Of a stretch of DNA of 20,702 nt, positions 1 to 7,771 are shown one piece after another. Location: positions 1-20,702 of the forward strand of contig JAPOXI010000071.1 of the NCBI GenBank assembly GCA_026707185.1. The letters are read 5' to 3'. This DNA is from Chloroflexota bacterium (GTDB lineage: Bacteria > Chloroflexota > UBA11872). Under the pieces are notes generated by a model. The model did no database searches. It was not told the origin of the DNA and saw nothing but the letters and a program-made list of their open reading frames with translations. How positions within the stretch are numbered: position 1 is the stretch's first letter; every line of letters starts with the position of its first letter. A program made the translations under genes and the position numbers.

Positions 1-349
1 TGTTGTAGACCTGATGCCGCTGGCCGGCGGCTTCGTCAGGCGTGACATCCGCGGTGATGCCCAGCACCGGCGAACGCTCGAGCGTGGCCTGGGCGAGACC
101 GGCGAAGAGGTTGGCGGCGCCGGGCCCGAGGGTGCTCAGGCAGACGCCGGGCCGGCCGGTGAGCTGGCCTTCGGTGTCGGCCATGTAGGCGGCGGCCGCC
201 TCGTGGTGGGTCAGGATGAAATCGACGCCGTGGCGCTGCAAGGCGTCGAGCACCGGCAGCATCTCGCCGCCGGTGACGCCGTAGGCTCGGCGGACGCCCT
301 GCTGTGCTAGGAAAGCGGCGATGGCGTCAGCGACAGTTACGTCAGGCAC
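1..349 (-). CDS. ThDP-dependent enzyme, acetolactate synthase-like, N-terminal part (runs off window)
   Basis: Only the first 116 or so residues are present; the gene continues beyond base 1. The translation has the N-terminal ThDP-binding (PYR) fold of the acetolactate synthase/pyruvate oxidase family. It opens with a short helix, then GVRRAYGVTGGEMLPVLDAL (about 18-37), then THHEAAAAYMAD around 47-58, where Glu50 sits at the place of the glutamate that activates the ThDP aminopyrimidine. VCLSTLGPGAANL (about 69-81) is the usual family glycine motif. The start is taken as GTG at 349; no ATG in frame lies nearby and no clear Shine-Dalgarno is visible, so it is uncertain. Substrate cannot be set from the N-terminus: acetolactate synthase, sulfoacetaldehyde acetyltransferase and benzoylformate decarboxylase-like enzymes share it. 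It diverges from cmk across a 194-base gap. Confidence 0.82.
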   Translation of the reverse strand, partial: MPDVTVADAIAAFLAQQGVRRAYGVTGGEMLPVLDALQRHGVDFILTHHEAAAAYMADTEGQLTGRPGVCLSTLGPGAANLFAGLAQATLERSPVLGITADVTPDEAAGQRHQVYN

Positions 350-518
350 GGGGATTGCGTCGAGTAACGGGCATGTTCTGAGTGTAGGCGACAGATTGCG
401 GGGCGACGGCGAGCGAGCAAACGGCCCAACCGTGCGCCAGACTCACGGCGCAGCTGGCCGAGATATGAGCCCGCGACGGGCCCGGTTGGGCAACGGATGT
501 CTGTGAGGATGCTATTCC

Positions 519-524
519 TATACT
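519..524 (+). promoter_or_regulatory. Candidate -10 element upstream of cmk
   Basis: The hexamer TATACT differs from the sigma-70 consensus by one base and lies 20-44 bases before the possible cmk starts, in the divergent gap 350-543. No good -35 is found 16-18 bases upstream, so this is a weak candidate. Apart from this the gap shows no ORF, RNA or repeat I can support. Confidence 0.3.
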
Positions 525-543
525 GGCAAACCGTCCCCCGAAG

Positions 544-1260
544 GTGTCTGTGGGTTTGGTGCGTCTCATGCCAGCGCCCGTAATCACGATCGATGGCCCG
601 GTGGGTTCCGGAAAGAGCACGGTGGGGCAGTTGCTGGCCGAGCGGCGTGGCTATCTGTCCCTGGATAGCGGGCTGTTCTACCGGGCGGCGGCGCTGGCTG
701 CGCTGCGGGCGGGGGCCGATCCGGCGAACGCCGACGAGGTCTTACCGGCAATTGCCAGGCTCGATCTGGCGTTCCGTCCAGAGACTGATGGGGCCTATTA
801 CACCGGCGTGCTATCGGGAGGCGAAGACGTGACCGAGGGTGTCTACAGCGCCGCGGTGGAAGCGATCGTGTCGGATGTGTCGCGTCTACCAGAGGTTCGG
901 GCTCATTTGCTGGGTGAACAGCGGCGGGTGATTGGGCAGGGCGGCGTAGTGGCCATAGGACGCGACATCGGCACCGTGGTGTGGCCGGAAGCGGAGTTGA
1001 AGGTCTACCTGGATGCGCCGCTGGAGACCCGAGCCCTGCGAAAATGGGAGCAGCGCCGGGCGGACGGCGAATGCATAGACCTGGGCAGCGTCCGCCGACT
1101 GCTGGAGACGCGGGACCGGATCGACAGCACCCGCGCGGACGCGCCGTTGGCGGCTGCGAACGACGCGGTGCGGATCGACTCCGCGGACTCCAGCCCGGCG
1201 GACGTCGTGGCGCAGATCGAGGACATTCTGCGTGAGCGCGGCCTTGCGGGCGGGTGTTGA
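544..1260 (+). CDS. cmk: Cytidylate kinase
   Basis: Phosphorylates CMP and dCMP with ATP, in the cytoplasmic pyrimidine nucleotide pathway. The P-loop DGPVGSGKST is preceded by the family opening VITI, followed by LDSGLFYRAAAL (nucleotide-monophosphate binding) and the family signature AIGRDIGTVVWPEAELKVYLDA. The later RALRKWEQRR segment is the lid region and RDRIDSTRADAPL the conserved C-terminal arginine/aspartate block. Length is about 230-238 residues, usual for bacterial Cmk. The start is ambiguous: in-frame GTGs occur at 544, 550 and 559, and ATG at 568 places the P-loop at residues 9-18 as in most homologues; GAAGG at 540-544 best serves the GTG at 550. It overlaps the next gene by 29 bases, suggesting translational coupling with the acyltransferase. 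Confidence 0.95.
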   Translation: MSVGLVRLMPAPVITIDGPVGSGKSTVGQLLAERRGYLSLDSGLFYRAAALAALRAGADPANADEVLPAIARLDLAFRPETDGAYYTGVLSGGEDVTEGVYSAAVEAIVSDVSRLPEVRAHLLGEQRRVIGQGGVVAIGRDIGTVVWPEAELKVYLDAPLETRALRKWEQRRADGECIDLGSVRRLLETRDRIDSTRADAPLAAANDAVRIDSADSSPADVVAQIEDILRERGLAGGC

Positions 1261-1933
1261 GGTGCGTAGGGACTCGAGCTGGGAACCGCCGTGGATCATT
1301 AGGACGATCTACACGTTCTGGCAGTTGCTGGGCCGCTTTGTGGTGTTTCCGTTCCTTTTTCGGGTGCGCGTGGCGGGGGTGGAACGGGTTCCCGAGGAAG
1401 GCTCAGTCATCGTCGCGTCGAACCACTTCACGCAATTCGACCCGATCCTGACGGGCTCCTACGTGCCGCGGTACCTGACGTTCATGGCGAAGCGTGAGGT
1501 GGTGGAGTCGCCGACGGTTGGATGGCTCTGCCGCGCCTGGGGCGTACTGCCGGTGAGTCGGGACGGGATGGACCTGCCGGCGGTTCGGCAGATGCTGCGC
1601 ATCCTCCGAAGTGGCCAGGCGATGATGATGTATCCAGAGGGTACGCGCAGCCGGGACGGGAAGTTGCGCGAGCCGCAACCGGGAGCAGCGTACGCGGCAA
1701 TGAAGTTGGGCGCACCAGTGATTCCCGTGGCGATCTGGGGCACCGAAGCGTTCTCCTGGCGGCGGCGGCTCACGAAGGGCCGAATGCCGGTGAACCTCAG
1801 GGTTGGCGAACCGCTGGAGTTGGGGCGTCGACCGGGCCGGATTCCGGCCGACGAGCTCGAGGCAGCGGGGGACACCATCATGCGAGCGATTGCCGCGAAC
1901 CTGCCGCCAAGCTACCGGGGCCCGTATGGCTAG
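1232..1933 (+). CDS. plsC: 1-acyl-sn-glycerol-3-phosphate acyltransferase (PlsC family)
   Basis: Transfers an acyl chain to lysophosphatidic acid to make phosphatidic acid at the inner face of the membrane. It has the family HX4D catalytic motif as NHFTQFD, a hydrophobic stretch before it (QLLGRFVVFPFLFRV) and the substrate-binding motif PEGTRSRDG, then GAPVIPVAIWG. Length is 223-233 residues, normal. GTG at 1232 has GAGG nine bases upstream inside cmk; GTG at 1262, just after the cmk stop, is the alternative. The end overlaps the der start (ATGGCTAG), so the two are probably co-translated. PlsY, which makes the substrate of this enzyme, is two genes downstream, giving a local phosphatidic acid pathway. 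Confidence 0.93.
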   Translation: MSAALRAGVEVRRDSSWEPPWIIRTIYTFWQLLGRFVVFPFLFRVRVAGVERVPEEGSVIVASNHFTQFDPILTGSYVPRYLTFMAKREVVESPTVGWLCRAWGVLPVSRDGMDLPAVRQMLRILRSGQAMMMYPEGTRSRDGKLREPQPGAAYAAMKLGAPVIPVAIWGTEAFSWRRRLTKGRMPVNLRVGEPLELGRRPGRIPADELEAAGDTIMRAIAANLPPSYRGPYG

Positions 1934-3281
1934 ACGCAGCCCCGACGGTTCAAGTCAAGTCGCATCGGCGGGACGGGGCGCGGCGCTGGTCGCGATCGTG
2001 GGTCGGCCAAACGTCGGCAAGTCGACGCTGTTCAATCGCCTGATGGGCTCGCGCGTGGCAGTGGTGGCGGACGAGCCAGGGACGACGCGGGACCGAATTT
2101 ACGGCGAGATCGAGTGGCGAGGTCGGGGCCTTGCGATCGTGGATACGGCGGGCATTGCCTGGCGCGATCCGGCGCCGGTGGCCGCACACGCGGAAGCGCA
2201 AGCGCGGCTAGCCGCGGCGGAGGCCGACCTGGCGCTGATCGTGACCGACGCGACCACGGGGCCGACCGACCTTGACCTGACGGTGGCGCGCGAGGTGCTG
2301 CGGGCCGAGCGGCCGCACCTGCTGGTGGTGAACAAGGTGGACGCGCCGCAGCATCGGGACCGCGTACCGGAGTTTTACGCCCTGGGATTGGGCGACCCGA
2401 TGGCCATTTCTGCCATGCACGGCACGGCAACGGGCGACCTGTTAGATGCCATCGCCGAGCGCCTGCCAGGTTCGGAGTACCGCGCCGCGGCCGACACGCG
2501 TCCACGGATTGCCATTGTGGGACGGCCGAATGTTGGCAAATCATCGTTGCTGAACGCGCTGCTGGGTGAGGCGCGCGCGCTGGTGCACGACGCGCCGGGG
2601 ACAACGCGCGACAGCGTGGACACGCTGGTGGAATGGGAGGGCAACGAGGTTTGGCTGGTGGACACCGCCGGCATCCGCCGCCGCGGACACATCGAGCGTG
2701 GCATCGAGCAGCACAGCGTGCTGCGGGCCATGCGCGCGATGCAGTACGCCGACGTGGGGGTCGTGGTGATCGACGCGTTCGAAGGCCCGACGCAGCAGGA
2801 TGCCCACGTTGCGGGATTTGTGCTTGATGCCGGCAAGGGTGTGACGGTGGCGGCGAACAAGTGGGATCTCGTCAAGGGTAAGGATGAGGTAGCGCGCGTG
2901 GAGCACCACCTGGCGCGTATTTTCCACTTCTTGCCGCAGAGTCCATTGGCTCGAATCTCGGCTATGACGGGACGCAACCTGGATCACGTGCTGCCGATGG
3001 CGCTGGAGATCCACCGGATTCGGCAGCAACGCATCCCAACATCGCGCCTGAACGCGTTCCTGCGAGCGTGGGTCGGGCGGCGCGACTTGCCCTCACGACG
3101 CGGCCGCTCCGCCCGGTTCAAGTACGCGACGCAGACTGGGGCCGCGCCGCCGGAGTTTGCGCTGTTTTTCTCGAATCCCGAACACGTACATCGGAGCTAC
3201 GTGCGTTACCTGGAGAACGGACTGCGGCAGGAGTTTGGGTTTGACGGGACCCCGATGCGCCTGAGTTTGCGGTCGTCCTGA
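1926..3281 (+). CDS. der: Ribosome-assembly GTPase Der (EngA)
   Basis: A double Era-like GTPase required for maturation of the 50S ribosomal subunit. The first G domain begins at GRPNVGKST (residues 26-34) followed by EPGTTRD, VDTAGIAW and NKVD; the second has GRPNVGKSS, APGTTRDSVDT, VDTAGIRRRG and NKWD. The C-terminal KH-like domain follows, with the late segment HVHRSYVRYLENGLRQEFGFDGTP split here as HVHRSYVRYLENGLR and FGFDGTP. The 451-residue length fits the family. The frame is open upstream to 1803, but ATG at 1926 overlapping the plsC stop is preferred; it leaves about 16 extra residues before the first strand, rich in Ser, Arg and Gly, which is a mild oddity. Confidence 0.97.
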   Translation: MARRSPDGSSQVASAGRGAALVAIVGRPNVGKSTLFNRLMGSRVAVVADEPGTTRDRIYGEIEWRGRGLAIVDTAGIAWRDPAPVAAHAEAQARLAAAEADLALIVTDATTGPTDLDLTVAREVLRAERPHLLVVNKVDAPQHRDRVPEFYALGLGDPMAISAMHGTATGDLLDAIAERLPGSEYRAAADTRPRIAIVGRPNVGKSSLLNALLGEARALVHDAPGTTRDSVDTLVEWEGNEVWLVDTAGIRRRGHIERGIEQHSVLRAMRAMQYADVGVVVIDAFEGPTQQDAHVAGFVLDAGKGVTVAANKWDLVKGKDEVARVEHHLARIFHFLPQSPLARISAMTGRNLDHVLPMALEIHRIRQQRIPTSRLNAFLRAWVGRRDLPSRRGRSARFKYATQTGAAPPEFALFFSNPEHVHRSYVRYLENGLRQEFGFDGTPMRLSLRSS

Positions 3282-3360
3282 GGTGCGCTGTTCTGGTTTG
3301 ACAGCGGAGCGGGGCGGGCCGAAGCTGGCGGAATAATCGTCGGGTTGTGGGGCGCTCCCG

Positions 3361-4029
3361 GTGACGACGATCCAAGCCGTACAGGTCATCGGCCTCCTGG
3401 TCGGTGCGTACCTGTTCGGCGCGCTGCCGATGGGCTGGCTGGTGTGCCGCATCGGATTCGGCATCAACATTCTGGAGCACGGCAGCCGGCGCTCCGGCGC
3501 GACCAATGTGTACCGAACCGTGGGTCGAGGCGCGGCGATACTGGTTTTTGTCGGCGACATGCTGAAGGGATTCGTGCCGACGCTGGTCGCTCGACTGCTG
3601 GTTGGTGACCTGGAGCTTGTCCCGCTTCTCGTGGCGGTACTAACAGCTATCGGACATAACTGGTCGGTCTTCATTGGCCTACGCGGCGGCCGCGGGGTGG
3701 CAACGAGTTCGGGAGCCGTGATCGCGCTGGCGCCGCTGGCGGCCCTGGTGGGCTTTCCGGTTGGCCTGGCCACCGTTGCGATTGGACGCTACGTCTCGCT
3801 GGGCTCGCTGGTCGGCGCCCTGGGATTCCTGGTCGGCGCGATCGTGTTCTATGCGCTGGGCCTTGGCGTGACCGGTTTCCACGTGACGCTTGTCGCAATA
3901 TTCGTGATATTTCTGATTTCGCAGCACCTGGACAATCTGCAGCGCCTGTTCGCGGGAACGGAGCGCCGACTGGCGCCGTGGCCAGAACTGATTGGCAGCC
4001 GCGGCTCAAGCGACCAGAGCAGGGACTGA
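3361..4029 (+). CDS. plsY: Glycerol-3-phosphate acyltransferase PlsY (acyl-phosphate dependent)
   Basis: A polytopic membrane enzyme that transfers an acyl group from acyl-phosphate to glycerol-3-phosphate, the first step of phosphatidic acid synthesis; PlsC, encoded upstream, does the second. All three family motifs are visible: GSRRSGATNVYRTVG near residue 41, GHNWSVFIGLRGGRGVAT near 99, and QHLDNLQRLFAGTERRL near 182. At least five hydrophobic segments are present. The length of 222 is slightly above the usual 190-210. The start is GTG at 3361, 79 bases after der. The acylphosphatase in the opposite operon could in principle act on acyl-phosphates, but no link is shown by the sequence. Confidence 0.95.
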   Translation: MTTIQAVQVIGLLVGAYLFGALPMGWLVCRIGFGINILEHGSRRSGATNVYRTVGRGAAILVFVGDMLKGFVPTLVARLLVGDLELVPLLVAVLTAIGHNWSVFIGLRGGRGVATSSGAVIALAPLAALVGFPVGLATVAIGRYVSLGSLVGALGFLVGAIVFYALGLGVTGFHVTLVAIFVIFLISQHLDNLQRLFAGTERRLAPWPELIGSRGSSDQSRD

Positions 4030-4042
4030 CCCAGCTCCATCG

Positions 4043-4528
4043 ATGGGAGCCCGTCGCGGACGGCGCGCCGACCCAATGGCTATCGCCCTGCGGTTCCTCG
4101 CGTCTCGTTCCCGTTCCGAAGCTGAAGTGCGCCAGCGGTTGACGTCACGCGGCGTCGATGCCCACGACACGGAGCCAGTACTGGCCCGGTTGCGGGATCT
4201 TGGCTACATCGACGATGCGGACTTCGCCGCGGCCGTGATCCGCGCACGGACCAGGGGCCGGGCGCGTGGACGGCGCCTGGTGGCGGAAGAACTGCGGGCA
4301 AAAGGCGTCAGCGAGGAGCTGGCCGAGGACGCCCTGAGCCGTTGGTACCCGGACGAGGCTGTTGTGGCACGGCCCCTGGCGGAGCGGCAGGCCGGTCGCC
4401 TCCACGGGTGCGGGTTTGGAGAGTTTCGACAGCGACTGGGAGCGTTCCTGGTGCGGCGAGGATTCGAGCACGCGACCGCCGAGTCCCTGGTCACGGAGCT
4501 CTGGGAGACTTACGGGGTGCCCGACTGA
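4043..4528 (+). CDS. recX: Regulatory protein RecX
   Basis: RecX binds RecA filaments and modulates recombination and the SOS response. The protein has the three-helix repeats of the family: ALRFLASRSRSEAEVRQRL, then LRDLGYIDDADFAAAVIRAR with the conserved GYIDDxxFA motif, then GRRLVAEELRAKGVSEELAE, and a final repeat with LVRRGFEHATAESLVTEL. The ATG at 4043 is preferred over an upstream TTG at 3992 inside plsY because the RecX fold starts only at about residue 12 of the shorter form. The resulting 161 residues fit the family. It lies 13 bases after plsY. The end overlaps the end of nnr on the other strand by 19 bases. Confidence 0.88.
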   Translation: MGARRGRRADPMAIALRFLASRSRSEAEVRQRLTSRGVDAHDTEPVLARLRDLGYIDDADFAAAVIRARTRGRARGRRLVAEELRAKGVSEELAEDALSRWYPDEAVVARPLAERQAGRLHGCGFGEFRQRLGAFLVRRGFEHATAESLVTELWETYGVPD

Positions 4529-6135
4529 CGCCAGGGTGGGCGGCGATGGCGGCGGTGGCGGCGGTGGCGGCGCCATGGTCGCCGGCGAGGACGCGCTTGC
4601 CGCAGGTTGGCCGCCGCTCCGACAGCAGCGGCGACCTGTTCCATGGGCACGCCACGGTCGTCGCGACCGCCGGCGATGCGGGCCGCGCGGCTGTGGAGCC
4701 AGGCACCGAGGGTCGCGGCAGCCGAAGCCGGCAGTCCCTGGGCCAGCAACGACGCGGTGGCGCCCGCCAGAACGTCACCGGAGCCTGCCGCTGCCAGCGC
4801 CGGGTTGGGTCGGGCGAGGATACGCACGCGGTTGCCGGTGCAGACGAAGGTGGGCGAGCCCTTGGCCACGATGGTGGCTTGCGTTTGAACGGCCAGATCC
4901 TTGGCCGCCGCGAGGCGATCCCGGCCTTCGGGGGGCGAGGCCAGGCGCAGGAGCCGCGCCAGTTCGCCGGGATGCGGGGTGAGGATGCATCGCGGGCCAA
5001 GGGTTTTCAAGAGATCGACTCGATCGGCTACAGCGTTGAGGCCATCGGCATCGATCACGGTTGGGGTGTCCTTCAGCGTGTCGAGCAGGCCCAAGACGAG
5101 CGCGTCGCTTGAGTCGCTGCGACCCAGGCCGGGACCTAGGAGAAGCGCGGTAGGGCGGGCAACCTCGTCCGAAACATTGGTGGCGGTGGCGGCGAGCTGG
5201 CCCGTTGGGGATGCCGGCAAGGAGACAAAGGTGGCGGCGGGGGCCAGGGCGGCGGTGGCGGCGCAGGCCGGTTCGACGGAGGCGAGGGTGACGAGGCCAG
5301 CGCCGGCGCGCAGCGCGGCGATCGTGGCGAGCGCGGCTGCTCCACGGTAGCGAACGGAACCGGCGACGATGGCCAGGCGGCCGAAGGTCCCCTTGTGACC
5401 GTCGAGCGGTCGGGCGGGCAGGAGACGGCGCGCCGTTCGGGCGTCGATTCGCGAGGTCTGAAGCGGCACGTAGGTCGTGGCGGGAAGGCCAATATCCAGG
5501 GCGATCTGGCGGCCGGCGAATTCGACGGCCGGGTGCAACAAGGCACCGAGCTTCAGCGGGCCGGTGGCGAGCGTTAGGTGTGCAGGAAAGGCCGAGGCGT
5601 CGGCGGCTCCGGTGTCAGAATCGATGCCGCTGGGGATGTCGACGGCTATGCGAATCTGGCCGGTAACTCGCGGCAGCGAAGCCATAATGTCGGCAACGGG
5701 ACCTCGGAGCGGTGGGCTGCTGCCGATACCTAGCAGGCCATCCACGAGGCAGCGAGCCTGACGGACGTCCTGTGTCAGCGGGCGCCGATTGCCGGCCCAC
5801 ACACGCCAGCGCACCCCGCGAGCGGTTGCGGCGGTCACAAGCGAATCGTCGGGACGCTCCCGGGAGGCCCAGGCGGTGACCCGCGCGCCGGCGGCGGCGA
5901 GGTGAGCGGCGGCGATGAGGACGTCGCCGCCGTTGTCACCGGGACCGACCAATACAACGACGGACTTGCCACCCTGGGACCCGGCGCGCCGCAGAATGGC
6001 GGCGGCGATGGCCTGGCCGGCGTTCTGCATGAGATTGACGCCGGGCGGCGCCTGAGCTTCGAGGGCTCGCATTTCCGCCACGTCGACGACGCGATTATTG
6101 GCGGGACCCGGGTCCGCGGTGCGCGCACCGATCAC
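4510..6135 (-). CDS. nnr: Bifunctional NAD(P)H-hydrate epimerase / ADP-dependent NAD(P)H-hydrate dehydratase
   Basis: Repairs hydrated NADH and NADPH. The N-terminal YjeF_N domain (roughly 15-220) shows AEMRALEAQ, NLMQNAGQAIA, the loop GPGDNGGDVLIAAAHLAAAG and DIPSGIDSDTGA. The C-terminal ribokinase-like YjeF_C dehydratase (about 235-505) shows GHKGTFGRLAIVAGS, RAGAGLVTLAS, DADGLNAV, LTPHPGELARLL, VAKGSPTFV and the nucleotide-site motif AAAGSGDVLAGATASLLAQG with GAWLHSRAA. GTG at 6135 is five bases past the acpS stop, so the genes are probably coupled. The C-terminus is odd: after AANLRQARP comes a tail of some 28 residues rich in Arg, His, Trp and Pro, encoded by GGCGGT-type repeats and running into recX on the other strand. 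Confidence 0.95.
   Translation of the reverse strand: MIGARTADPGPANNRVVDVAEMRALEAQAPPGVNLMQNAGQAIAAAILRRAGSQGGKSVVVLVGPGDNGGDVLIAAAHLAAAGARVTAWASRERPDDSLVTAATARGVRWRVWAGNRRPLTQDVRQARCLVDGLLGIGSSPPLRGPVADIMASLPRVTGQIRIAVDIPSGIDSDTGAADASAFPAHLTLATGPLKLGALLHPAVEFAGRQIALDIGLPATTYVPLQTSRIDARTARRLLPARPLDGHKGTFGRLAIVAGSVRYRGAAALATIAALRAGAGLVTLASVEPACAATAALAPAATFVSLPASPTGQLAATATNVSDEVARPTALLLGPGLGRSDSSDALVLGLLDTLKDTPTVIDADGLNAVADRVDLLKTLGPRCILTPHPGELARLLRLASPPEGRDRLAAAKDLAVQTQATIVAKGSPTFVCTGNRVRILARPNPALAAAGSGDVLAGATASLLAQGLPASAAATLGAWLHSRAARIAGGRDDRGVPMEQVAAAVGAAANLRQARPRRRPWRRHRRHRRHRRPPWRQSGTP
4541..4580. repeat. GGCGGT-type simple repeat at the nnr/recX junction
   Basis: A run of GGCGGC, GGCGAT and GGCGGT units lies just after recX and inside the 3' end of nnr, where it is read as alternating Arg, His and Pro codons. 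It looks like a slippage-made low-complexity expansion that has extended Nnr. Confidence 0.6.
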
Positions 6136-6140
6136 TGGGG

Positions 6141-6578
6141 TCAGTCCGCGGTTGCGACGACAAAGGCGATGGCGAGTTCGCGGCTGTGCGTGAGACTGAT
6201 TTCGAATGAGGTTAAGCCGAGTTCTCGAGCGCGGGCGGCGGCGGCGCCGTGGAGATGGACGGTGGGCTTACCGCGTCGGTCGTTCAGCACCTCGAGCTCG
6301 CGCCAGAGCACGCCGCGCATGCCGGTGCCGAGGGCCTTGGAGATGGCCTCCTTGCCCGCGAATCGAGCGGCGAGCTCTTCGGCGCGTCCCCAGCAATAGT
6401 GCTGTTCGCGCTCGGTGTACAGGCGGCGGATAAAGCGTTCGCCGAAGCGGTCGAGCGCAGCCTGAATGCGAGCGATTTCAATCGCGTCCACGCCGGCGGT
6501 GAGGCGGCGGGCGGCGGAACTAATAGCCGGTGAGCTCCACGCGACGGACGGCCGACCGGTATTCCCACCCGCTGCCAA
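6141..6578 (-). CDS. acpS: Holo-[acyl-carrier-protein] synthase AcpS
   Basis: Transfers 4'-phosphopantetheine from CoA to apo-acyl carrier protein. The metal and CoA site motifs are present: GVDAIEIARI at the N-terminus, RLYTEREQHYC, and FAGKEAISKALGTG, followed by the C-terminal LTHSRELAIAFVVA. The start is problematic. Only ATG at 6578 is a standard start in frame ahead of the first strand, but it overlaps the preceding gene by 59 bases and adds about 18 residues with no match to AcpS. A family-like length of 127 residues would need ATT at 6524, exactly overlapping the upstream stop; GTG within GVDAIEI would remove the first strand. The gene lies between the FecR-like gene and nnr, a common partner of acpS. 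Confidence 0.9.
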   Translation of the reverse strand: MAAGGNTGRPSVAWSSPAISSAARRLTAGVDAIEIARIQAALDRFGERFIRRLYTEREQHYCWGRAEELAARFAGKEAISKALGTGMRGVLWRELEVLNDRRGKPTVHLHGAAAARARELGLTSFEISLTHSRELAIAFVVATAD

Positions 6579-7761
6579 GAACTTCGATTCGACGGAGGCG
6601 GACAGGGGCCGGCCGAATCTCTTGCAGAAGCGTCGGATGGTCGAAGGTTATCCACTCGCCGGCCGGAATCTCGCGCCCGAGCTTGACGCTCAGGCCGGCC
6701 TCGTTTCGATGGTAGAAGCCGGTGGCCCAGATCTGCTCGCGGCCTTCCTCATCAAGATAGGTCAGTCGGAGCATCAACGGGTATTCAGTGCCGGCCGTGC
6801 CGCCGCCGGACAGCGTCTGATGCTCGGTGCGCACGTCGGTTCGGAGCCTCAGGCTGACATAGTCGCGAACTTCGCGGTCGAGGTCCTGGGCGATGCCGCT
6901 TTCGCCGTGGCGGTCGGTGCTTTCGTCCGGTGTCTGGCGTTCAAACCAGACAGCGTCGTTACCGGGGATCACCGTGCCGGCGGTTCCGGCTTCAGTGACG
7001 ACGAAGGTGCTCCACGCCGAACCGTCGGCAATGCTCTCGAGGAGTGGATCACGGAGAAGGTCGCGTTCGAGCGGGAGAGGCCCCAGGATGTCGCCACCGG
7101 GAGTGAGGACAACGCGTCGACCCGCGGGCGTTTCCAGGACGCGGCTACCAAGCCAGACCAAGGCAACGCCCTGCCGAACGCTCAGGTGCACGGCACCATC
7201 GGGCTCCATCTCAACGCGGAAGCTGCCCTCGCCCAGGTCCAGACGGCCATCGCCGGCGAGCACGCTGATGCGCCGATCGAGGGCGGCCGGATGCAAGGCC
7301 ACGCCAATCTGCACGCGTCCCTGGAAGAGTCGCAGGACGCTGTCCTGTAAGGCGGGATTGAAGCGCCCGTAGCGCATGCGCTGGACGGCGAGTTCGGTGT
7401 CGTTGTAGAGAAGCACGGTTGAACCCTCGCGGGTTCGCAAAAAGGCACGTGCCCGGTCGTCCGTGCGAAGACGGGTTCCTTCGTCGAGTTCAGACCGCTC
7501 CGCCATGCCCTGCCAGGTGGCGGTGGAGGGAGGCTGGACCAGGACGGTTCCTTCAAGAACAGCGGCCGACGTGCTGCGTGATTCGCTGACGCCGCTAAAC
7601 AGGGCGCCGACGGCGCGCGGCACGAAGACGATGAGGGCGACCAGGAGTCCGATCGCGAGGAACATTGACACCCACGCGAACACCTGCATCCCGCGGTGGC
7701 GACTCCGCGGGGCGACTGCAGCCCCGCGGAGAGACGCTGGGGAGTCCGGTAGGTGTTGCAT
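6520..7761 (-). CDS. Membrane-anchored FecR-like domain protein, function unknown
   Basis: I do not recognise a named family. After a 24-residue basic N-terminus there is one membrane segment (about 26-48, FAWVSMFLAIGLLVALIVFV), so most of the 413 residues are probably outside the cytoplasm. The part around 65-230 resembles FecR domains: ELDEGTRLRTDDRARAFLRT, then GSTVLLYNDTELAV and repeated short beta strands ending in LETPAGRRVVLTPGG. The C-terminal 150 residues look like a beta-sandwich with YVSLRLRTDV, YPLMLRLTYLDEEG and a final VRRVELTGY. In FecR proteins this fold passes signals across the periplasm, but no sigma factor or TonB receptor gene is nearby. ATG at 7761 (or GTG at 7764) is ten bases past the acylphosphatase stop, indicating operon membership. 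Confidence 0.72.
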   Translation of the reverse strand: MQHLPDSPASLRGAAVAPRSRHRGMQVFAWVSMFLAIGLLVALIVFVPRAVGALFSGVSESRSTSAAVLEGTVLVQPPSTATWQGMAERSELDEGTRLRTDDRARAFLRTREGSTVLLYNDTELAVQRMRYGRFNPALQDSVLRLFQGRVQIGVALHPAALDRRISVLAGDGRLDLGEGSFRVEMEPDGAVHLSVRQGVALVWLGSRVLETPAGRRVVLTPGGDILGPLPLERDLLRDPLLESIADGSAWSTFVVTEAGTAGTVIPGNDAVWFERQTPDESTDRHGESGIAQDLDREVRDYVSLRLRTDVRTEHQTLSGGGTAGTEYPLMLRLTYLDEEGREQIWATGFYHRNEAGLSVKLGREIPAGEWITFDHPTLLQEIRPAPVRLRRIEVLGSGWEYRSAVRRVELTGY

Positions 7762-7771
7762 CACCTGGTCC

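Noticed and set aside
486..524. TTGGGC and TATACT as a full promoter for cmk
   Set aside because: The spacing of 27 bases is far outside the 16-18 expected, so only the -10 is listed, at low confidence.
4541..4600. GGCGGT repeats as a CRISPR or clustered repeat array
   Set aside because: It is a simple sequence repeat with no spacers; no CRISPR array or cas gene is visible anywhere in the window.
4342..5112. Long plus-strand frame antisense to nnr
   Set aside because: It is a shadow of nnr: Gly/Arg-rich text without domain motifs, while the minus strand shows clear YjeF motifs.
6466..7350. 294-codon plus-strand frame opposite acpS and the FecR-like gene
   Set aside because: The minus-strand frames have a membrane segment, AcpS motifs and operon spacing; the plus frame shows no recognisable family and is typical antisense text in GC-rich DNA.
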